Shown in pieces: positions 38,354-49,060 of a stretch of 64,000 nt of DNA. The stretch is taken from NCBI GenBank assembly GCA_020441905.1, contig JAGRLG010000054.1, positions 98,581 through 162,580 of the forward strand, read 5' to 3'. The notes under the pieces are model-generated. The model was not told where the DNA came from. It saw nothing but the letters and a program-made list of their open reading frames with translations, and did no database searches. The stretch is from Rhodobiaceae bacterium (GTDB lineage Bacteria; Pseudomonadota; Alphaproteobacteria; Rhizobiales; NORP267). A program made the position numbers and the translations under genes. The stretch's first letter is position 1; each line of letters begins with the position of its first letter.

Positions 38354-38846
38354 GGCGATGCCCCCCGTGATCGGAATGATCGTGCCCGTGGCCTTGGTGA
38401 TGCCCGGCCGTGCCGCCCTGCTGGTAGGCGCCGCGCAGGGGAACAAAGGGCGCGCGCAGCTCGCGCACATCGGCGCCAAGCCCCTTGAGCATGGCGCCTA
38501 TGACATGATCGCGCAGGATGAGAATCCGGCCTTCCTCGATCCGTGCCGCAAGATGACGGTTGCCGAGATGCCAGGCCAGTTCGCTCAGATGAAGCCGGTC
38601 ACGCGCCGTGATCTCGTACAAATCCTCCTCGGCGGCGGCAATGACGACGAACCGACCGTCGTCGAGGACCAGCGCATCGCCCTCCTCCAGCGCCGCCGCC
38701 TGGGCCAGATCGACATGCAGCGCGCCGCCGCCTTCCAGGTGCAGCGCCTTGCGCCGAAGGTAGCGCTCATCATGAGCCAGCACGATGCGGCCCATGGCCT
38801 CGCCTGTCCACTCCCCAGCCTTGCGGAATTCGCCGGCGCTTAGCAT
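38346..38846 (-). CDS. ureE: Urease accessory nickel chaperone UreE
   Basis: 166-residue metallochaperone: an N-terminal peptide-binding domain and a C-terminal metal domain ([20 protein letters not shown], where WHLGNRH carries the conserved interface His), ending in a His-rich tail ([18 protein letters not shown]) for nickel storage. The start at 38846 follows the end of a strong terminator by 42 bp. ureEFG therefore needs either readthrough or its own promoter, and none is obvious. Confidence 0.93.
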   Translation of the reverse strand: MLSAGEFRKAGEWTGEAMGRIVLAHDERYLRRKALHLEGGGALHVDLAQAAALEEGDALVLDDGRFVVIAAAEEDLYEITARDRLHLSELAWHLGNRHLAARIEEGRILILRDHVIGAMLKGLGADVRELRAPFVPLRGAYQQGGTAGHHQGHGHDHSDHGGHRHG

Positions 38847-38888
38847 GGCCGCCCCCCGCCGCGAGACGCCGGACGGCGCAGGCGGCGC

Positions 38889-38927
38889 AAAAAAATGGCG
38901 CCCCGGACAGAGCCTGTCCGGGACGCC
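38889..38927 (-). terminator. Rho-independent terminator between peroxiredoxin and ureE
   Basis: On the minus strand a 13-bp G+C stem with one mismatch and a 5-nt loop (38897-38927) is followed by A and seven T. It lies 25 bp after the peroxiredoxin stop and is unusually strong for the middle of an accessory-gene operon. Confidence 0.9.
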
Positions 38928-38952
38928 TTTGGCAGAAAAATGCCGCTTGCGG

Positions 38953-39495
38953 TCAGGCGGCGACGGATTCCCCGGCGCGCAGCTTTTCCAGCACGTTCTG
39001 CGGCGAGGACACGCCGTAAGGATCGGTCGGGCAATTGTCGGTGAGGCCGTCCTCGATGAACCACTTCTCGACCACGCCGTCGTTGACGATGGCGGCATAG
39101 CGCCACGAGCGCATGCCGAAGCCGAGATTGTCCTTGGCCACCAGCATGCCCATCTTGCGCGTGAACTCGCCCGAGCCGTCCGGAATCAGCCCGACCTTGT
39201 CGACACCCTGGGACTTGCCCCAGGCATTCATGACAAAGGCATCGTTGACCGAAATGCAGTAGATGGCGTCGATGCCCTCGGCCTGGAATTCGCCGTAGAG
39301 CTTCTCGTAGTCGGGAAGCTGATAGGTCGAGCAGGTCGGTGTGAAGGCGCCGGGCAGCGAAAACAGGACAACGCGCTTGCCGGCGAAATAGTCGGCGGTG
39401 GTCTTGTCTTCCCAGCGATAGGGATTCGGTCCCTCGATCGATTCGTCGCGGACGCGGGTGCGGAAGACGACGTCGGGCAGTTTGTTGACAGGCAC
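38953..39495 (-). CDS. Peroxiredoxin (Prx5/redoxin type)
   Basis: 180-residue thiol peroxidase. The peroxidatic Cys is in [14 protein letters not shown] (TxxC). Other Cys are in IYCISVND and DNCPTDPYG. The N-terminal [16 protein letters not shown] is the usual first strand. GTG 39495 is chosen because AAGGAG lies 8 bp upstream; the in-frame ATG at 39519 has no ribosome-binding site. It lies between ureC and ureE and is closed by a strong terminator. An Irr-like box lies 117 bp upstream. It probably removes peroxide under iron control, independently of urease. Confidence 0.85.
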   Translation of the reverse strand: MPVNKLPDVVFRTRVRDESIEGPNPYRWEDKTTADYFAGKRVVLFSLPGAFTPTCSTYQLPDYEKLYGEFQAEGIDAIYCISVNDAFVMNAWGKSQGVDKVGLIPDGSGEFTRKMGMLVAKDNLGFGMRSWRYAAIVNDGVVEKWFIEDGLTDNCPTDPYGVSSPQNVLEKLRAGESVAA

Positions 39496-39611
39496 GTAAG
39501 ACACTCCTTGTTTGCTCATGAACCGGCGCCCGCGAATGCGATGCGGCGCCCCTGTTCTCAATCCGGCGATAAGCGGCCGGGCCAAGCCGGCCGAAACTGA
39601 ACTTGGACTGT

Positions 39612-39628
39612 TTTAGAAAATTTCTAAG
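39612..39628. promoter_or_regulatory. Iron-control-element (Irr box)-like palindrome
   Basis: TTTAGAA-AAT-TTCTAAG matches the alphaproteobacterial ICE form TTTAGAA-N3-TTCTAAA except for the last base, and includes a perfect 7-1-7 palindrome (39613-39627). It sits in the 195-bp gap between ureC and the peroxiredoxin and would serve the latter. Confidence 0.65.
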
Positions 39629-39690
39629 AACTAGATCAACTGCCTCTTTATGCGTCATTTTGTTGCACCGGATTTGATCTGCTGCCCGCA

Positions 39691-41403
<1,713 letters not shown>

Positions 41404-41414
41404 CAGCCGTTTCC

Positions 41415-41906
41415 TCAGTCGATCCAGAGCCCGCGGCTCTTGTGCCAATCTTCGATCGATTGCTTCGGATAGCGGGGGAAAAGCTGGTCCCCCGGCCCGT
41501 CCTGCACCTCGACCCATGACGCCGCGAAATCGAGCATCAGATGAACATGCGACGGCGGCACCGGCAGATCGGTGTCGATTGCCGAGGCGAACGGGTAGAC
41601 AAGCTGCGGCCAGTTGGGGTCGTAAAGCCACAGCGCCGTCCCGCATTTCATGCAGAAGTTCCGCTCCGCCGAACTGAAATGGCTGGAACCGTTATCGCTG
41701 ATCTCGACCCGGTAGATGCCGATTGCCTCCCTGCCTTCCACCTCGAGGGTTTCGCTGTCGCCCATGACGTTGATGGCATAACCGCCGCCGCCGTCCTGTT
41801 TGCGGCAGATAGAGCAATAACAGCGCTGGTAGGGATATGGCGTGTGGCTGTCCACCGCAAACCGCACCGCGCCGCAGCGGCAAGAGCCCTCAAGCTTCAT
41901 GGCCAT
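41415..41906 (-). CDS. GFA/CENP-V domain protein within the urease operon
   Basis: 163-residue zinc protein of the GFA family, with the cysteine pattern CRCGAV (near 9-14), [12 protein letters not shown] (near 28-39) and [11 protein letters not shown] (near 84-94). The family was named for a proposed glutathione-dependent formaldehyde-activating enzyme, but most members have no known reaction. It lies between ureB and ureC in the same direction, with GAGGAGG 7 bp before the ATG, so it is co-transcribed with urease. A role in metal handling is only a guess. Confidence 0.82.
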   Translation of the reverse strand: MAMKLEGSCRCGAVRFAVDSHTPYPYQRCYCSICRKQDGGGGYAINVMGDSETLEVEGREAIGIYRVEISDNGSSHFSSAERNFCMKCGTALWLYDPNWPQLVYPFASAIDTDLPVPPSHVHLMLDFAASWVEVQDGPGDQLFPRYPKQSIEDWHKSRGLWID

Positions 41907-41937
41907 GGGCACGCCTCCTCGGGTTGCAAAAAACCGC

Positions 41938-42243
41938 TCATAGCGCTGCCATGATCTTCGCGTTGAATCCGTACACGGCGCGCTGACCTGAAATCGGCAC
42001 CAGCCGCACCTCGCGGCGCTGCCCCGGCTCGAAGCGCACCGCGGTTCCGGCGGCAATATCGAGGCGCATGCCGCGGGCCCTGGCCCGGTCGAAATCCAGC
42101 GCCTCGTTGACCTCGAAGAAATGGTAGTGGCTGCCGACCTGCACCGGCCGGTCGCCGCGATTGGCAACCTGGAGGGTAACCGCCACGGCGCCCGCGTTAA
42201 GCTCGATCTCGCCTTTGGCGGGAATGACTTCGCCCGGTATCAT
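41938..42243 (-). CDS. ureB: Urease beta subunit
   Basis: 101-residue structural subunit with [16 protein letters not shown], the core block [18 protein letters not shown] and a C-terminal [14 protein letters not shown]. Length and motifs are standard. It pairs with UreA and UreC in the trimeric holoenzyme and lies 12 bp after ureA. Confidence 0.96.
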   Translation of the reverse strand: MIPGEVIPAKGEIELNAGAVAVTLQVANRGDRPVQVGSHYHFFEVNEALDFDRARARGMRLDIAAGTAVRFEPGQRREVRLVPISGQRAVYGFNAKIMAAL

Positions 42244-42255
42244 ATCGTTTTCCTT

Positions 42256-42558
42256 TCAGCGGATCGGCTCATGGACGGTGACCAGCTTGGTGCCGTCGGG
42301 AAAGGTCGCCTCGACCTGGACGTCGTGGATCATCTCCGCCACCCCCTCCATCACCTGGGCGCGGGTGACGACATGGCCGCCGGCCTCCATCAGCTCGGCG
42401 ACGCTGCGCCCGTCGCGCGCGCCTTCGACGACGAAATCGGCGATCAGCGCCACCGCTTCGGGGTGATTGAGCTTCACCCCGCGTTCCAGCCGGCGCCGCG
42501 CCACCTGGGCGGCCATGGCGATCAGCAGCTTGTCTTTTTCGCGCGGTGTCAGATGCAT
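42256..42558 (-). CDS. ureA: Urease gamma subunit
   Basis: 100-residue subunit beginning [18 protein letters not shown], with [21 protein letters not shown] and a C-terminal [11 protein letters not shown], all typical of UreA. It is 9 bp after ureD. Confidence 0.96.
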   Translation of the reverse strand: MHLTPREKDKLLIAMAAQVARRRLERGVKLNHPEAVALIADFVVEGARDGRSVAELMEAGGHVVTRAQVMEGVAEMIHDVQVEATFPDGTKLVTVHEPIR

Positions 42559-42567
42559 GCCGTCCCC

Positions 42568-43416
42568 CTAACAGTGCCACATCCTGGGCAGCGGCGTTCC
42601 CGACAGCAACCCCAGCGCCTTGACCAACACGGCGCGCAGGGCCTGGCCGTCGGCGGCCGCGATCCGCGCCACCAGCTTGCCCTCCCAGGCACTGGCCGCG
42701 CCCGCTTCGCCAAGGGCGGCGCGCAGACCGCCGGCATGCTCTTCTGCGTCCTCGCCGGCATAGAGCACCGTCGCCATGGCGCAGCCCCCGGCGAGAACGG
42801 AGGCATGGCCGAGCAACTCGGCAATGGGGCCATTGAAGCGCACATCGTCGGCGAACAACAGCCGGCCGTCGCGGCGAATGCGCCAGCGATCGCAGAAGCT
42901 GCCTTGAGTGACGCTTTCGCCCATGGAGGTGCGCCCGAAAATCACCGATTCCACGGCCAGCAGCCGCGCATTGCCGGCAAGGTCCGCTGTCAGCCGCCGC
43001 GCCAGGCGCGCATGATCGAACAGGATGGTTTCCTGGGGCAGCCAGTCGAGCCGGGCGCCAGGGCCGACCTTGATACTGGCGTCGAAATGCGCCGCTCCGC
43101 CGGCCGAGCGATAGACCCGCTCGCACGCCTGGCTGGTGATCACGGCATGGCCGCCTTCGCCGACCTGGGCCTCGACGCTCAAGCGATCGCCGCCGGTCAG
43201 CCCGCCCGCCGAATTGATAAGAACGGCCAGCGGCGGCGCACCGGCTTCCGTCTTGGGCAGGCGGATTTTGCAGGCGCCCTCCTGGAACAGGTTGGCAAGG
43301 CGCGTCTGCCCGCTCTCGGTGCGAAAGGCGATGCGTGAGTGGCCCTGGGCGCGCTGCATATGCTGGCCCGGTCCAGCCCCTTCAAACGACGAGATGGCGG
43401 CGAACGGCATGGTCAT
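42568..43416 (-). CDS. ureD: Urease accessory protein UreD
   Basis: 282-residue scaffold protein of the UreDFG maturation complex, with LINSAGGLTGGDRL, ACERVYRSAGGAAHFD, PQETILFDHARLAR and GRTSMGESV. The start is inside the end of urtE. I take ATG 43416 (AAAGGA just upstream) over an adjoining TTG at 43419. It overlaps urtE by 35 bp, so transport and hydrolysis genes are one operon. Confidence 0.92.
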   Translation of the reverse strand: MTMPFAAISSFEGAGPGQHMQRAQGHSRIAFRTESGQTRLANLFQEGACKIRLPKTEAGAPPLAVLINSAGGLTGGDRLSVEAQVGEGGHAVITSQACERVYRSAGGAAHFDASIKVGPGARLDWLPQETILFDHARLARRLTADLAGNARLLAVESVIFGRTSMGESVTQGSFCDRWRIRRDGRLLFADDVRFNGPIAELLGHASVLAGGCAMATVLYAGEDAEEHAGGLRAALGEAGAASAWEGKLVARIAAADGQALRAVLVKALGLLSGTPLPRMWHC

Positions 43417-44086
43417 CAAGATCCTTTGCTATGCCGGAGAATACCACTTCGCCGCGGTCGAGAATGGCAACCGTGTCGGCCAGCTCGCGGGCGAAATCGA
43501 GATATTGCTCGATGAGCAGGATGGCGATGCCGGCATTGGTCTTCAGATAGGCGATGGCTTCGCCGATGGCCTTGATGATCGAGGGCTGAATGCCTTCGGT
43601 CGGCTCGTCGAGGATGAGTAGTTTGGGCCTTGCCACCAGGGCGCGGGCGATGGCGAGTTGCTGCTGCTGGCCTCCGGAAAGGTCGCCGCCGCGCCGTCCC
43701 AGCATTTCGCGCAAGACCGGAAACAGGTCGAATATGTCGGACGGCACCACGCGGTCAGCCCGCTTGAGCGGCGCAAATCCGGTTTCCAGGTTTTCGCGCA
43801 CCGTGAGCTGGGAGAAGATTTCGCGCCCCTGCGGCACATAGCCGATGCCCGCCCGCGCCCGCTCATGGGCCGGCAGCCTGACGACAGACTTGCCGCCAAG
43901 GGTCACCTCGCCGCCACTGATGGCCTGCAAGCCGACGATGGCCTGCGCCAGCGTGGTCTTGCCGACGCCGTTGCGCCCCAGCACGCAGGTCACCTTGCCC
44001 GGCTCGGCGGTCAGCGAAACGCCTTTCAGCGCCTGCGCGGCGCCATAGTGAAGATCAAGGCCAGCCACCTCCAGCATCGCATTCAT
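43382..44086 (-). CDS. urtE: Urea ABC transporter ATP-binding protein UrtE
   Basis: 234-residue ABC ATPase with Walker A GRNGVGKTTL, signature LSGGQQQQLAIARAL, Walker B LLILDEPTEGIQPSII (the EGIQPS after Walker B is typical of UrtE/LivF) and the His switch LLIEQYLDFA. It energises urea uptake with UrtD. It overlaps urtD by 4 bp. Confidence 0.93.
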   Translation of the reverse strand: MNAMLEVAGLDLHYGAAQALKGVSLTAEPGKVTCVLGRNGVGKTTLAQAIVGLQAISGGEVTLGGKSVVRLPAHERARAGIGYVPQGREIFSQLTVRENLETGFAPLKRADRVVPSDIFDLFPVLREMLGRRGGDLSGGQQQQLAIARALVARPKLLILDEPTEGIQPSIIKAIGEAIAYLKTNAGIAILLIEQYLDFARELADTVAILDRGEVVFSGIAKDLDDHAVRRHLVV

Positions 44087-44835
44087 CGTCCCAGATAGAC
44101 CTCCACCACCTTGGGATCGGCGCTGACATGGTCTAGCGAGCCTTCCGCCAGCACCGAGCCTTCATGCAGCACCGTCACCTTGACCCCCAGCGCGCGCACG
44201 AAAACCATGTCATGCTCGACCACGATCACCGAGCGTGTTTTCGATATTTCCTTCAGCAGGCGCGCCGTCTCCGCCGTTTCGGCATCCGTCATGCCCGCCG
44301 CCGGTTCGTCGATCAGCAGCAGCTTGGGGTCCTGGGCCAACAGCATGCCGATCTCCAGCCATTGCTTCTCGCCGTGGGACAGGCTGCCGGCCAGGGCGTC
44401 GCGCTTGGCCCCAAGGCGGATCGTCGCCAGCACCTCTTCGATGCGGCCGTCCTGCTCCGCGCTGCGGCGCGCGAACAGGGTGGCGAACACGCCGCGCGGC
44501 GCGCTCAGGGCCAGCTCCAGATTGTCCCGCACGCTGTGCTGCTCGAATACCGTGGGTTTTTGGAATTTACGGCCGATGCCGAGCTGGGCGATATCGACCT
44601 CGTCGCGCTTGGACAGGTCGATCTCGTCTTCGAAGAACAAGGTGCCTTCGTCGGGTTGCGTCTTGCCGGTGATGACGTCCATCATCGTCGTCTTGCCGGC
44701 GCCATTGGGGCCGATGATGGCGCGCATCTCGCCAGGCTCGATCACCACCGAAAGCGCATTGAGCGCCTTGAAGCCGTCGAAGGACACGGTGACGCCATCG
44801 AGATAGAGCAGGCTTCGGGTCTTGGCTTCGCTCAT
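44083..44835 (-). CDS. urtD: Urea ABC transporter ATP-binding protein UrtD
   Basis: 250-residue ABC ATPase of the LivG/UrtD type, with Walker A GPNGAGKTTMMD, an insert typical of this subgroup (FFEDEIDLSKRDEVDIAQLG), signature LSHGEKQWLEIGMLL and Walker B LLLIDEPAAGMTDAET. The start MSEAKTRSLLYLDG (44835) is 5 bp after urtC; an upstream frame extension lies inside urtC. Confidence 0.93.
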   Translation of the reverse strand: MSEAKTRSLLYLDGVTVSFDGFKALNALSVVIEPGEMRAIIGPNGAGKTTMMDVITGKTQPDEGTLFFEDEIDLSKRDEVDIAQLGIGRKFQKPTVFEQHSVRDNLELALSAPRGVFATLFARRSAEQDGRIEEVLATIRLGAKRDALAGSLSHGEKQWLEIGMLLAQDPKLLLIDEPAAGMTDAETAETARLLKEISKTRSVIVVEHDMVFVRALGVKVTVLHEGSVLAEGSLDHVSADPKVVEVYLGR

Positions 44836-44840
44836 GCCGC

Positions 44841-46022
44841 CTACTCCGCCAGCTGGGCCGAGGCCGCGGGCAGCGCCGGCCCTTCGCCGCCGCCTTGCCC
44901 CTGGCCGCACCCGGCCAGGCGGCGCCGCTCGCGGCGCACCGCCAGTGCCGCCCTCGCGGTGCCGACGATGCCCTTGGGCAGGAACAGCGTGACGCCGACA
45001 AACAGCGCGCCAAGCGCAAACAGCCACAATTCGGGAAGCGCGGCGGTGAAATAGCTTTTCCCGACATTGACCAGCACCGCGCCGAGGACCGGACCGGCCA
45101 GCGTGCCGCGCCCGCCGATCGCCGTCCACACCACGATCTCGATCGAATTGGCGGGAGCGAATTCGCCCGGATTGATGATGCCGACCTGAGGCACGTAGAG
45201 GGCACCGGCAATGCCCGCCAGCATCGCCGAAACGGTAAAGGCGAACAGCTTCACATGCTCAACCCGGTAGCCGAGAAAACGTGTGCGGCTCTCCGCGTCG
45301 CGTACCGCCACCAGCACCTTGCCGAGCTTGGAGCGCACGATGGCCGAACACAGCGCCAGGGCACCGGCCAGCGCCAGCGCCGAAGCCGCGAACAGGCCGG
45401 CGCGCACCCCCGGAGATTGAATCGAATAGCCCAGCAGGTCCTTGAAATCGGTCAGGCCGTTATTGCCGCCAAAACCCATGTCGTTGCGGAAAAAGGCCAG
45501 CATCAGGGCAAAGGTCATGGCCTGGGTGATGATCGACAGATAGACGCCGGTGACCCGTGACGAGAAGGCGAACCAGCCGAAAATGAAGGCCAGCAGGCCG
45601 GGCACCAGAACCACCATCAGGGCGGCGAACCAGAAATGGTCGAAACCATGCCAGTACCAGGGCAGTTGCTCCCAGTTGAGGAACACCATGAAATCGGGCA
45701 GCACTGGGTGGCCATAGACCCCGCGCGTGCCGATATTGCGCATCAGATACATGCCCATGGCATAGCCGCCGAGACCGAAGAAGGCGCCGTGGCCGAGCGA
45801 AAGAATGCCGCAAAATCCCCACACCAGATCGAGCGCCAGCGCCAGCAGGGCAAAGCACAGATACTTGCCCGACAGCGCCACCAGATAGGTCGGAACGTGA
45901 AAGGCGTGGCTTTCCGGCAGGGCGAGATGCAGCACCGGCACGAGGATGCCGAGCACCACGATGACAACAATGAAGCCCAAGACCAGGCGGTCGGAGCCGA
46001 GAAACAGGCGGCGCGTGATCAT
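44841..46022 (-). CDS. urtC: Urea ABC transporter permease UrtC
   Basis: 393-residue LivM-type permease with about ten transmembrane segments, including CGILSLGHGAFFGLGGYAMG and NDMGFGGNNGLTDFKDLLGY. The start was set at ATG 46022, which overlaps the urtB stop (ATGA). The upstream extension of the frame is antisense-like filler inside urtB. Confidence 0.93.
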   Translation of the reverse strand: MITRRLFLGSDRLVLGFIVVIVVLGILVPVLHLALPESHAFHVPTYLVALSGKYLCFALLALALDLVWGFCGILSLGHGAFFGLGGYAMGMYLMRNIGTRGVYGHPVLPDFMVFLNWEQLPWYWHGFDHFWFAALMVVLVPGLLAFIFGWFAFSSRVTGVYLSIITQAMTFALMLAFFRNDMGFGGNNGLTDFKDLLGYSIQSPGVRAGLFAASALALAGALALCSAIVRSKLGKVLVAVRDAESRTRFLGYRVEHVKLFAFTVSAMLAGIAGALYVPQVGIINPGEFAPANSIEIVVWTAIGGRGTLAGPVLGAVLVNVGKSYFTAALPELWLFALGALFVGVTLFLPKGIVGTARAALAVRRERRRLAGCGQGQGGGEGPALPAASAQLAE

Positions 46023-47656
46023 GCCTCCACCGCCCTTCCCTTTTGCGCGAACAGGCCGCGCGGATAGCGCTGGATGAAGAGGATGATCAGCACAAGGACC
46101 AGGATCTTGCCAAGCACGGCGCCGGCGAAGGGTTCGAGGAACTTGTTGGCGACCCCGAGCGAAAAGGCGCCGACCAGGGTGCCCCACAGATTGCCGACGC
46201 CGCCGAACACCACCACCATGAAGCTGTCGATGATGTAGCCCTGGCCGAGATTGGGCGAAACATTGCCGATCTGCGACAGCGCCACCCCGGCGATGCCCGC
46301 GATCCCGGAGCCGAGGCCGAAGGTCAGGGCGTCGATCCAGGGCGTGCGGATCCCCATGGCCGAGGCCATTTGCCGGTTCTGGGTTACCGCCCGCATCTGC
46401 AGGCCGAGCGGCGTCTGGCGCAGCACGAACATGAGCAGGGCGAAGACGAACAGCGCGAAGGCGATGATCCACATCCGGTTATAGGTGATGGTAAGCTGGC
46501 CGAGCTCGAAGGCGCCGGACATCCAGGACGGATTGCCGACCTCCCTGTTGGTGGCGCCGAAAATGCTGCGCACCGCCTGTTGCAGGATCAGCGACAGGCC
46601 CCAGGTGGCGAGCAGGGTTTCCAGCGGGCGGCCATAGAGCCAGCGGATCACCGAGCGTTCGATGGCGATGCCGACGGTGCCGGAGATCAGAAAGGCCAGC
46701 GGAATGGCAAAGGTTAGCGAATAGTCGAACAGCCAGGGCGCCGAGGTGCGGATCAATTCCTGCACCGCGAAGGTGGTATAGGCGCCAATCATGACCATTT
46801 CGCCATGCGCCATGTTGATGACCCCCATGACGCCGAAGGTGATCGAAAGGCCGATGGCCGCCAGCAGCAGCACCGAGCCGAGCGAAATGCCGTACCAGAT
46901 GTTCTGCCCGAGGTCCCAGACCTGGAGGATCTGGGACAAATCGCCGGCCGCCCGCGCCGCCGCCGCGGCAACTTCGCCCTGGCCGGCAGCCGCTTCCTTG
47001 AGCAGGGTCAGCGCCTCGCGGTCGCCGCGCGCGGCGATGGTCGCCACCGCGGCAAGGCCGGCGCTCAGGTCCGGCGGCGCCAGCAGCACCAGGGCGGCGC
47101 GCGCCTCGGCCATCGCCGCGCGCACGCCCGGGTCGCTTTCCTTTGCCAGTGCCGCGTCCAGCGATTCCAGCGCTTCAGGATCGCGAGTCTTGAACAGGTT
47201 TTGCGCCGCCGCCAACCTCTGGCCGGGATCCCCGGCTTGCAGCGTCAGCGCGCCAAGGGCGGCACGTATGGCCCGGCGCAGGCTGTTATTGACCTTTATC
47301 TTGTCGATGTCCTTGCGCCCGGCTTCCCCGGCGTCTTGCCCGCTCAGGGGATCGCGCAGCCGGTAGATCTTGCCGGCGCGCGCGGCGATGAACACCGCGC
47401 CATCGGCCTCGCGCACATAAAGATCGCCGTCGGCCAGCGCCTGAAGCACCGGAGCTACGGAAGGATCTCCGGTTGCCGCCAGCGCCGAGATCTGGTCGCT
47501 GGTCTGGCTATATCCGCCCGTTCCCAGCGCATTGACCAGCGCGCGCAACGCTTCGGCGCCCGCCTTTGGCCCGTCCTGCGCCAGCGCCGCCGCCGTCCAG
47601 GCCAGCAGGCCCGCCAGCAGGGCCATGGCACGAAGGAGGGGAAGGGGTCGGGTCAT
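46019..47656 (-). CDS. urtB: Urea ABC transporter permease UrtB with periplasmic N-terminal domain
   Basis: 545-residue protein. It has a signal peptide and a helical-repeat (HEAT-like) periplasmic domain of about 220 residues, then a LivH-type permease (GVMGVINMAHGEMVMIGAY, GLGSGIAGIAGVALSQIGNV). The long N-terminal domain is the known mark of UrtB versus amino-acid permeases. It lies 105 bp after urtA, separated by a strong hairpin. Confidence 0.93.
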   Translation of the reverse strand: MTRPLPLLRAMALLAGLLAWTAAALAQDGPKAGAEALRALVNALGTGGYSQTSDQISALAATGDPSVAPVLQALADGDLYVREADGAVFIAARAGKIYRLRDPLSGQDAGEAGRKDIDKIKVNNSLRRAIRAALGALTLQAGDPGQRLAAAQNLFKTRDPEALESLDAALAKESDPGVRAAMAEARAALVLLAPPDLSAGLAAVATIAARGDREALTLLKEAAAGQGEVAAAAARAAGDLSQILQVWDLGQNIWYGISLGSVLLLAAIGLSITFGVMGVINMAHGEMVMIGAYTTFAVQELIRTSAPWLFDYSLTFAIPLAFLISGTVGIAIERSVIRWLYGRPLETLLATWGLSLILQQAVRSIFGATNREVGNPSWMSGAFELGQLTITYNRMWIIAFALFVFALLMFVLRQTPLGLQMRAVTQNRQMASAMGIRTPWIDALTFGLGSGIAGIAGVALSQIGNVSPNLGQGYIIDSFMVVVFGGVGNLWGTLVGAFSLGVANKFLEPFAGAVLGKILVLVLIILFIQRYPRGLFAQKGRAVEA

Positions 47657-47699
47657 GTTGAAATTAAGAACCTGTGCTGGCCAAGAAAGTGGGAGGTCG

Positions 47700-47742
47700 G
47701 GACCGCGGGCGGGCGAGAGGGAGAAAATCCCGCCCGCGGTCC
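47700..47742 (-). other. Strong hairpin between urtA and urtB
   Basis: A perfect stem of at least 13 bp (GACCGCGGGCGGG at 47701-47713 with 47729-47741, extendable by one pair) has a 15-nt loop. There is no T-run on the minus strand, so it is likely an mRNA-stability or partial-termination element. Such elements commonly let the binding-protein message outnumber that of the permeases. Confidence 0.75.
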
Positions 47743-47761
47743 TGGAGCCGGCCTGGACCCG

Positions 47762-49060
47762 TTAGGATCCCTGCCCGCCGCATTTGCCGGTCGCGGTGTT
47801 GAAGTTCCCGCAGTTCAGGGGCTTGCGCCAATCCGACAGCAAGACCTTGGAGTCGGGCAGGAAGTCCGACCATTCGTCGCCGACCACCAGGCCAGGGGTC
47901 TCGTAGACGATCTCGAACTGGCCATTGTCCTGGATTTCGCCGATCAGCACCGGCTTGGTGATGTGGTGATTCGGCATCATGGACGCATAGCCGCCCGACA
48001 AGTTCGGCACCGCAACGCCGACGATGGCGTCGATGACCGCGTCGGGATCGGTGGTGCCGGCCTTCTCTACCGCCTTCACCCACATGTTGAAGCCGATGAA
48101 ATGGGCTTCCATGGGATCGTTGGTAACCCGCTTCGGGTTCTTGATATAGGCCTGCCACTTGGCGATGAACTCGTCATTGGCTTCCGATTCCACCGACATG
48201 AAGTAGTTCCAGGCCGCCAGATGGCCGACCAGCGGCGCGGTATCGATACCGGCCAGCTCTTCCTCGCCCACCGAGAAGGCGACGACGGGAATGTCCTCCG
48301 CCTTGATGCCCTGATTGGCCAGTTCCTTGTAGAACGGCACATTGGCATCGCCATTGATGGTCGAGACCACCGCCGTCTTCTTGCCCTGGGAGGCGAATTT
48401 CTTGATGTCGGCGACAATGGTCTGCCAGTCGGCATGGCCGAACGGCGTGTAGTTGATCAGGATGTCTTCGGCCTTGACCCCCTTGTCCTTGAGATAGGTC
48501 TCGAGGATCTTGTTGGTCGTGCGCGGATAGACATAGTCGGTCCCCGCCAGCACCCAGCGCTCGACGCCTTCCTGGGCCGCCAGATAGTCGACCGCCGGGA
48601 TCGCCTGCTGATTGGGCGCGGCGCCGGTATAGAACACATTGCGCGAGGATTCCTCGCCCTCATACTGAACGGGGTAGAACAGCAGCGAGTTCAGTTCCTC
48701 GAAAACCGGCAACACCGATTTGCGCGACACCGAGGTCCAGCAGCCGAACACCGCCGCCACCTTGTTGACCGAAATCAGCTCGCGCGCCTTTTCGGCAAAG
48801 AGCGGCCAATTGGACGCCGGGTCGACGACCACCGCCTCCAGCTTCTTGCCCAGAAGGCCGCCCTTCTTGTTCTGCTCGTCGATGAGCATCAGCATGGCAT
48901 CCTTCAGGGTCGTCTCCGAAATCGCCATGGTCCCCGACAGCGAATGCAGAATACCGACCTTGATCGTTTCTTCCGCCTGCGCCGCCGGGGCGAAGGCAAG
49001 CACCGAACCGACGGCCAATGCCGCCCCGGCGCGCCTGAGTGTCTGTGCGACACGTGTCAT
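47762..49060 (-). CDS. urtA: Urea ABC transporter substrate-binding protein UrtA
   Basis: 432-residue periplasmic binding protein of the AmiC/LivJ type with a signal peptide (MTRVAQTLRRAGAALAVG...AQA). Family landmarks are ILHSLSGTMAISETTLKDA, GCWTSVSRKSVLPVFE and YPVQYEGEESSRNVFYTGA. The last corresponds to the EGxE region conserved in UrtA and FmdD. The start at 49060 has AGGAGG 7 bp upstream. It is the first gene of the leftward urea operon. Confidence 0.93.
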   Translation of the reverse strand: MTRVAQTLRRAGAALAVGSVLAFAPAAQAEETIKVGILHSLSGTMAISETTLKDAMLMLIDEQNKKGGLLGKKLEAVVVDPASNWPLFAEKARELISVNKVAAVFGCWTSVSRKSVLPVFEELNSLLFYPVQYEGEESSRNVFYTGAAPNQQAIPAVDYLAAQEGVERWVLAGTDYVYPRTTNKILETYLKDKGVKAEDILINYTPFGHADWQTIVADIKKFASQGKKTAVVSTINGDANVPFYKELANQGIKAEDIPVVAFSVGEEELAGIDTAPLVGHLAAWNYFMSVESEANDEFIAKWQAYIKNPKRVTNDPMEAHFIGFNMWVKAVEKAGTTDPDAVIDAIVGVAVPNLSGGYASMMPNHHITKPVLIGEIQDNGQFEIVYETPGLVVGDEWSDFLPDSKVLLSDWRKPLNCGNFNTATGKCGGQGS

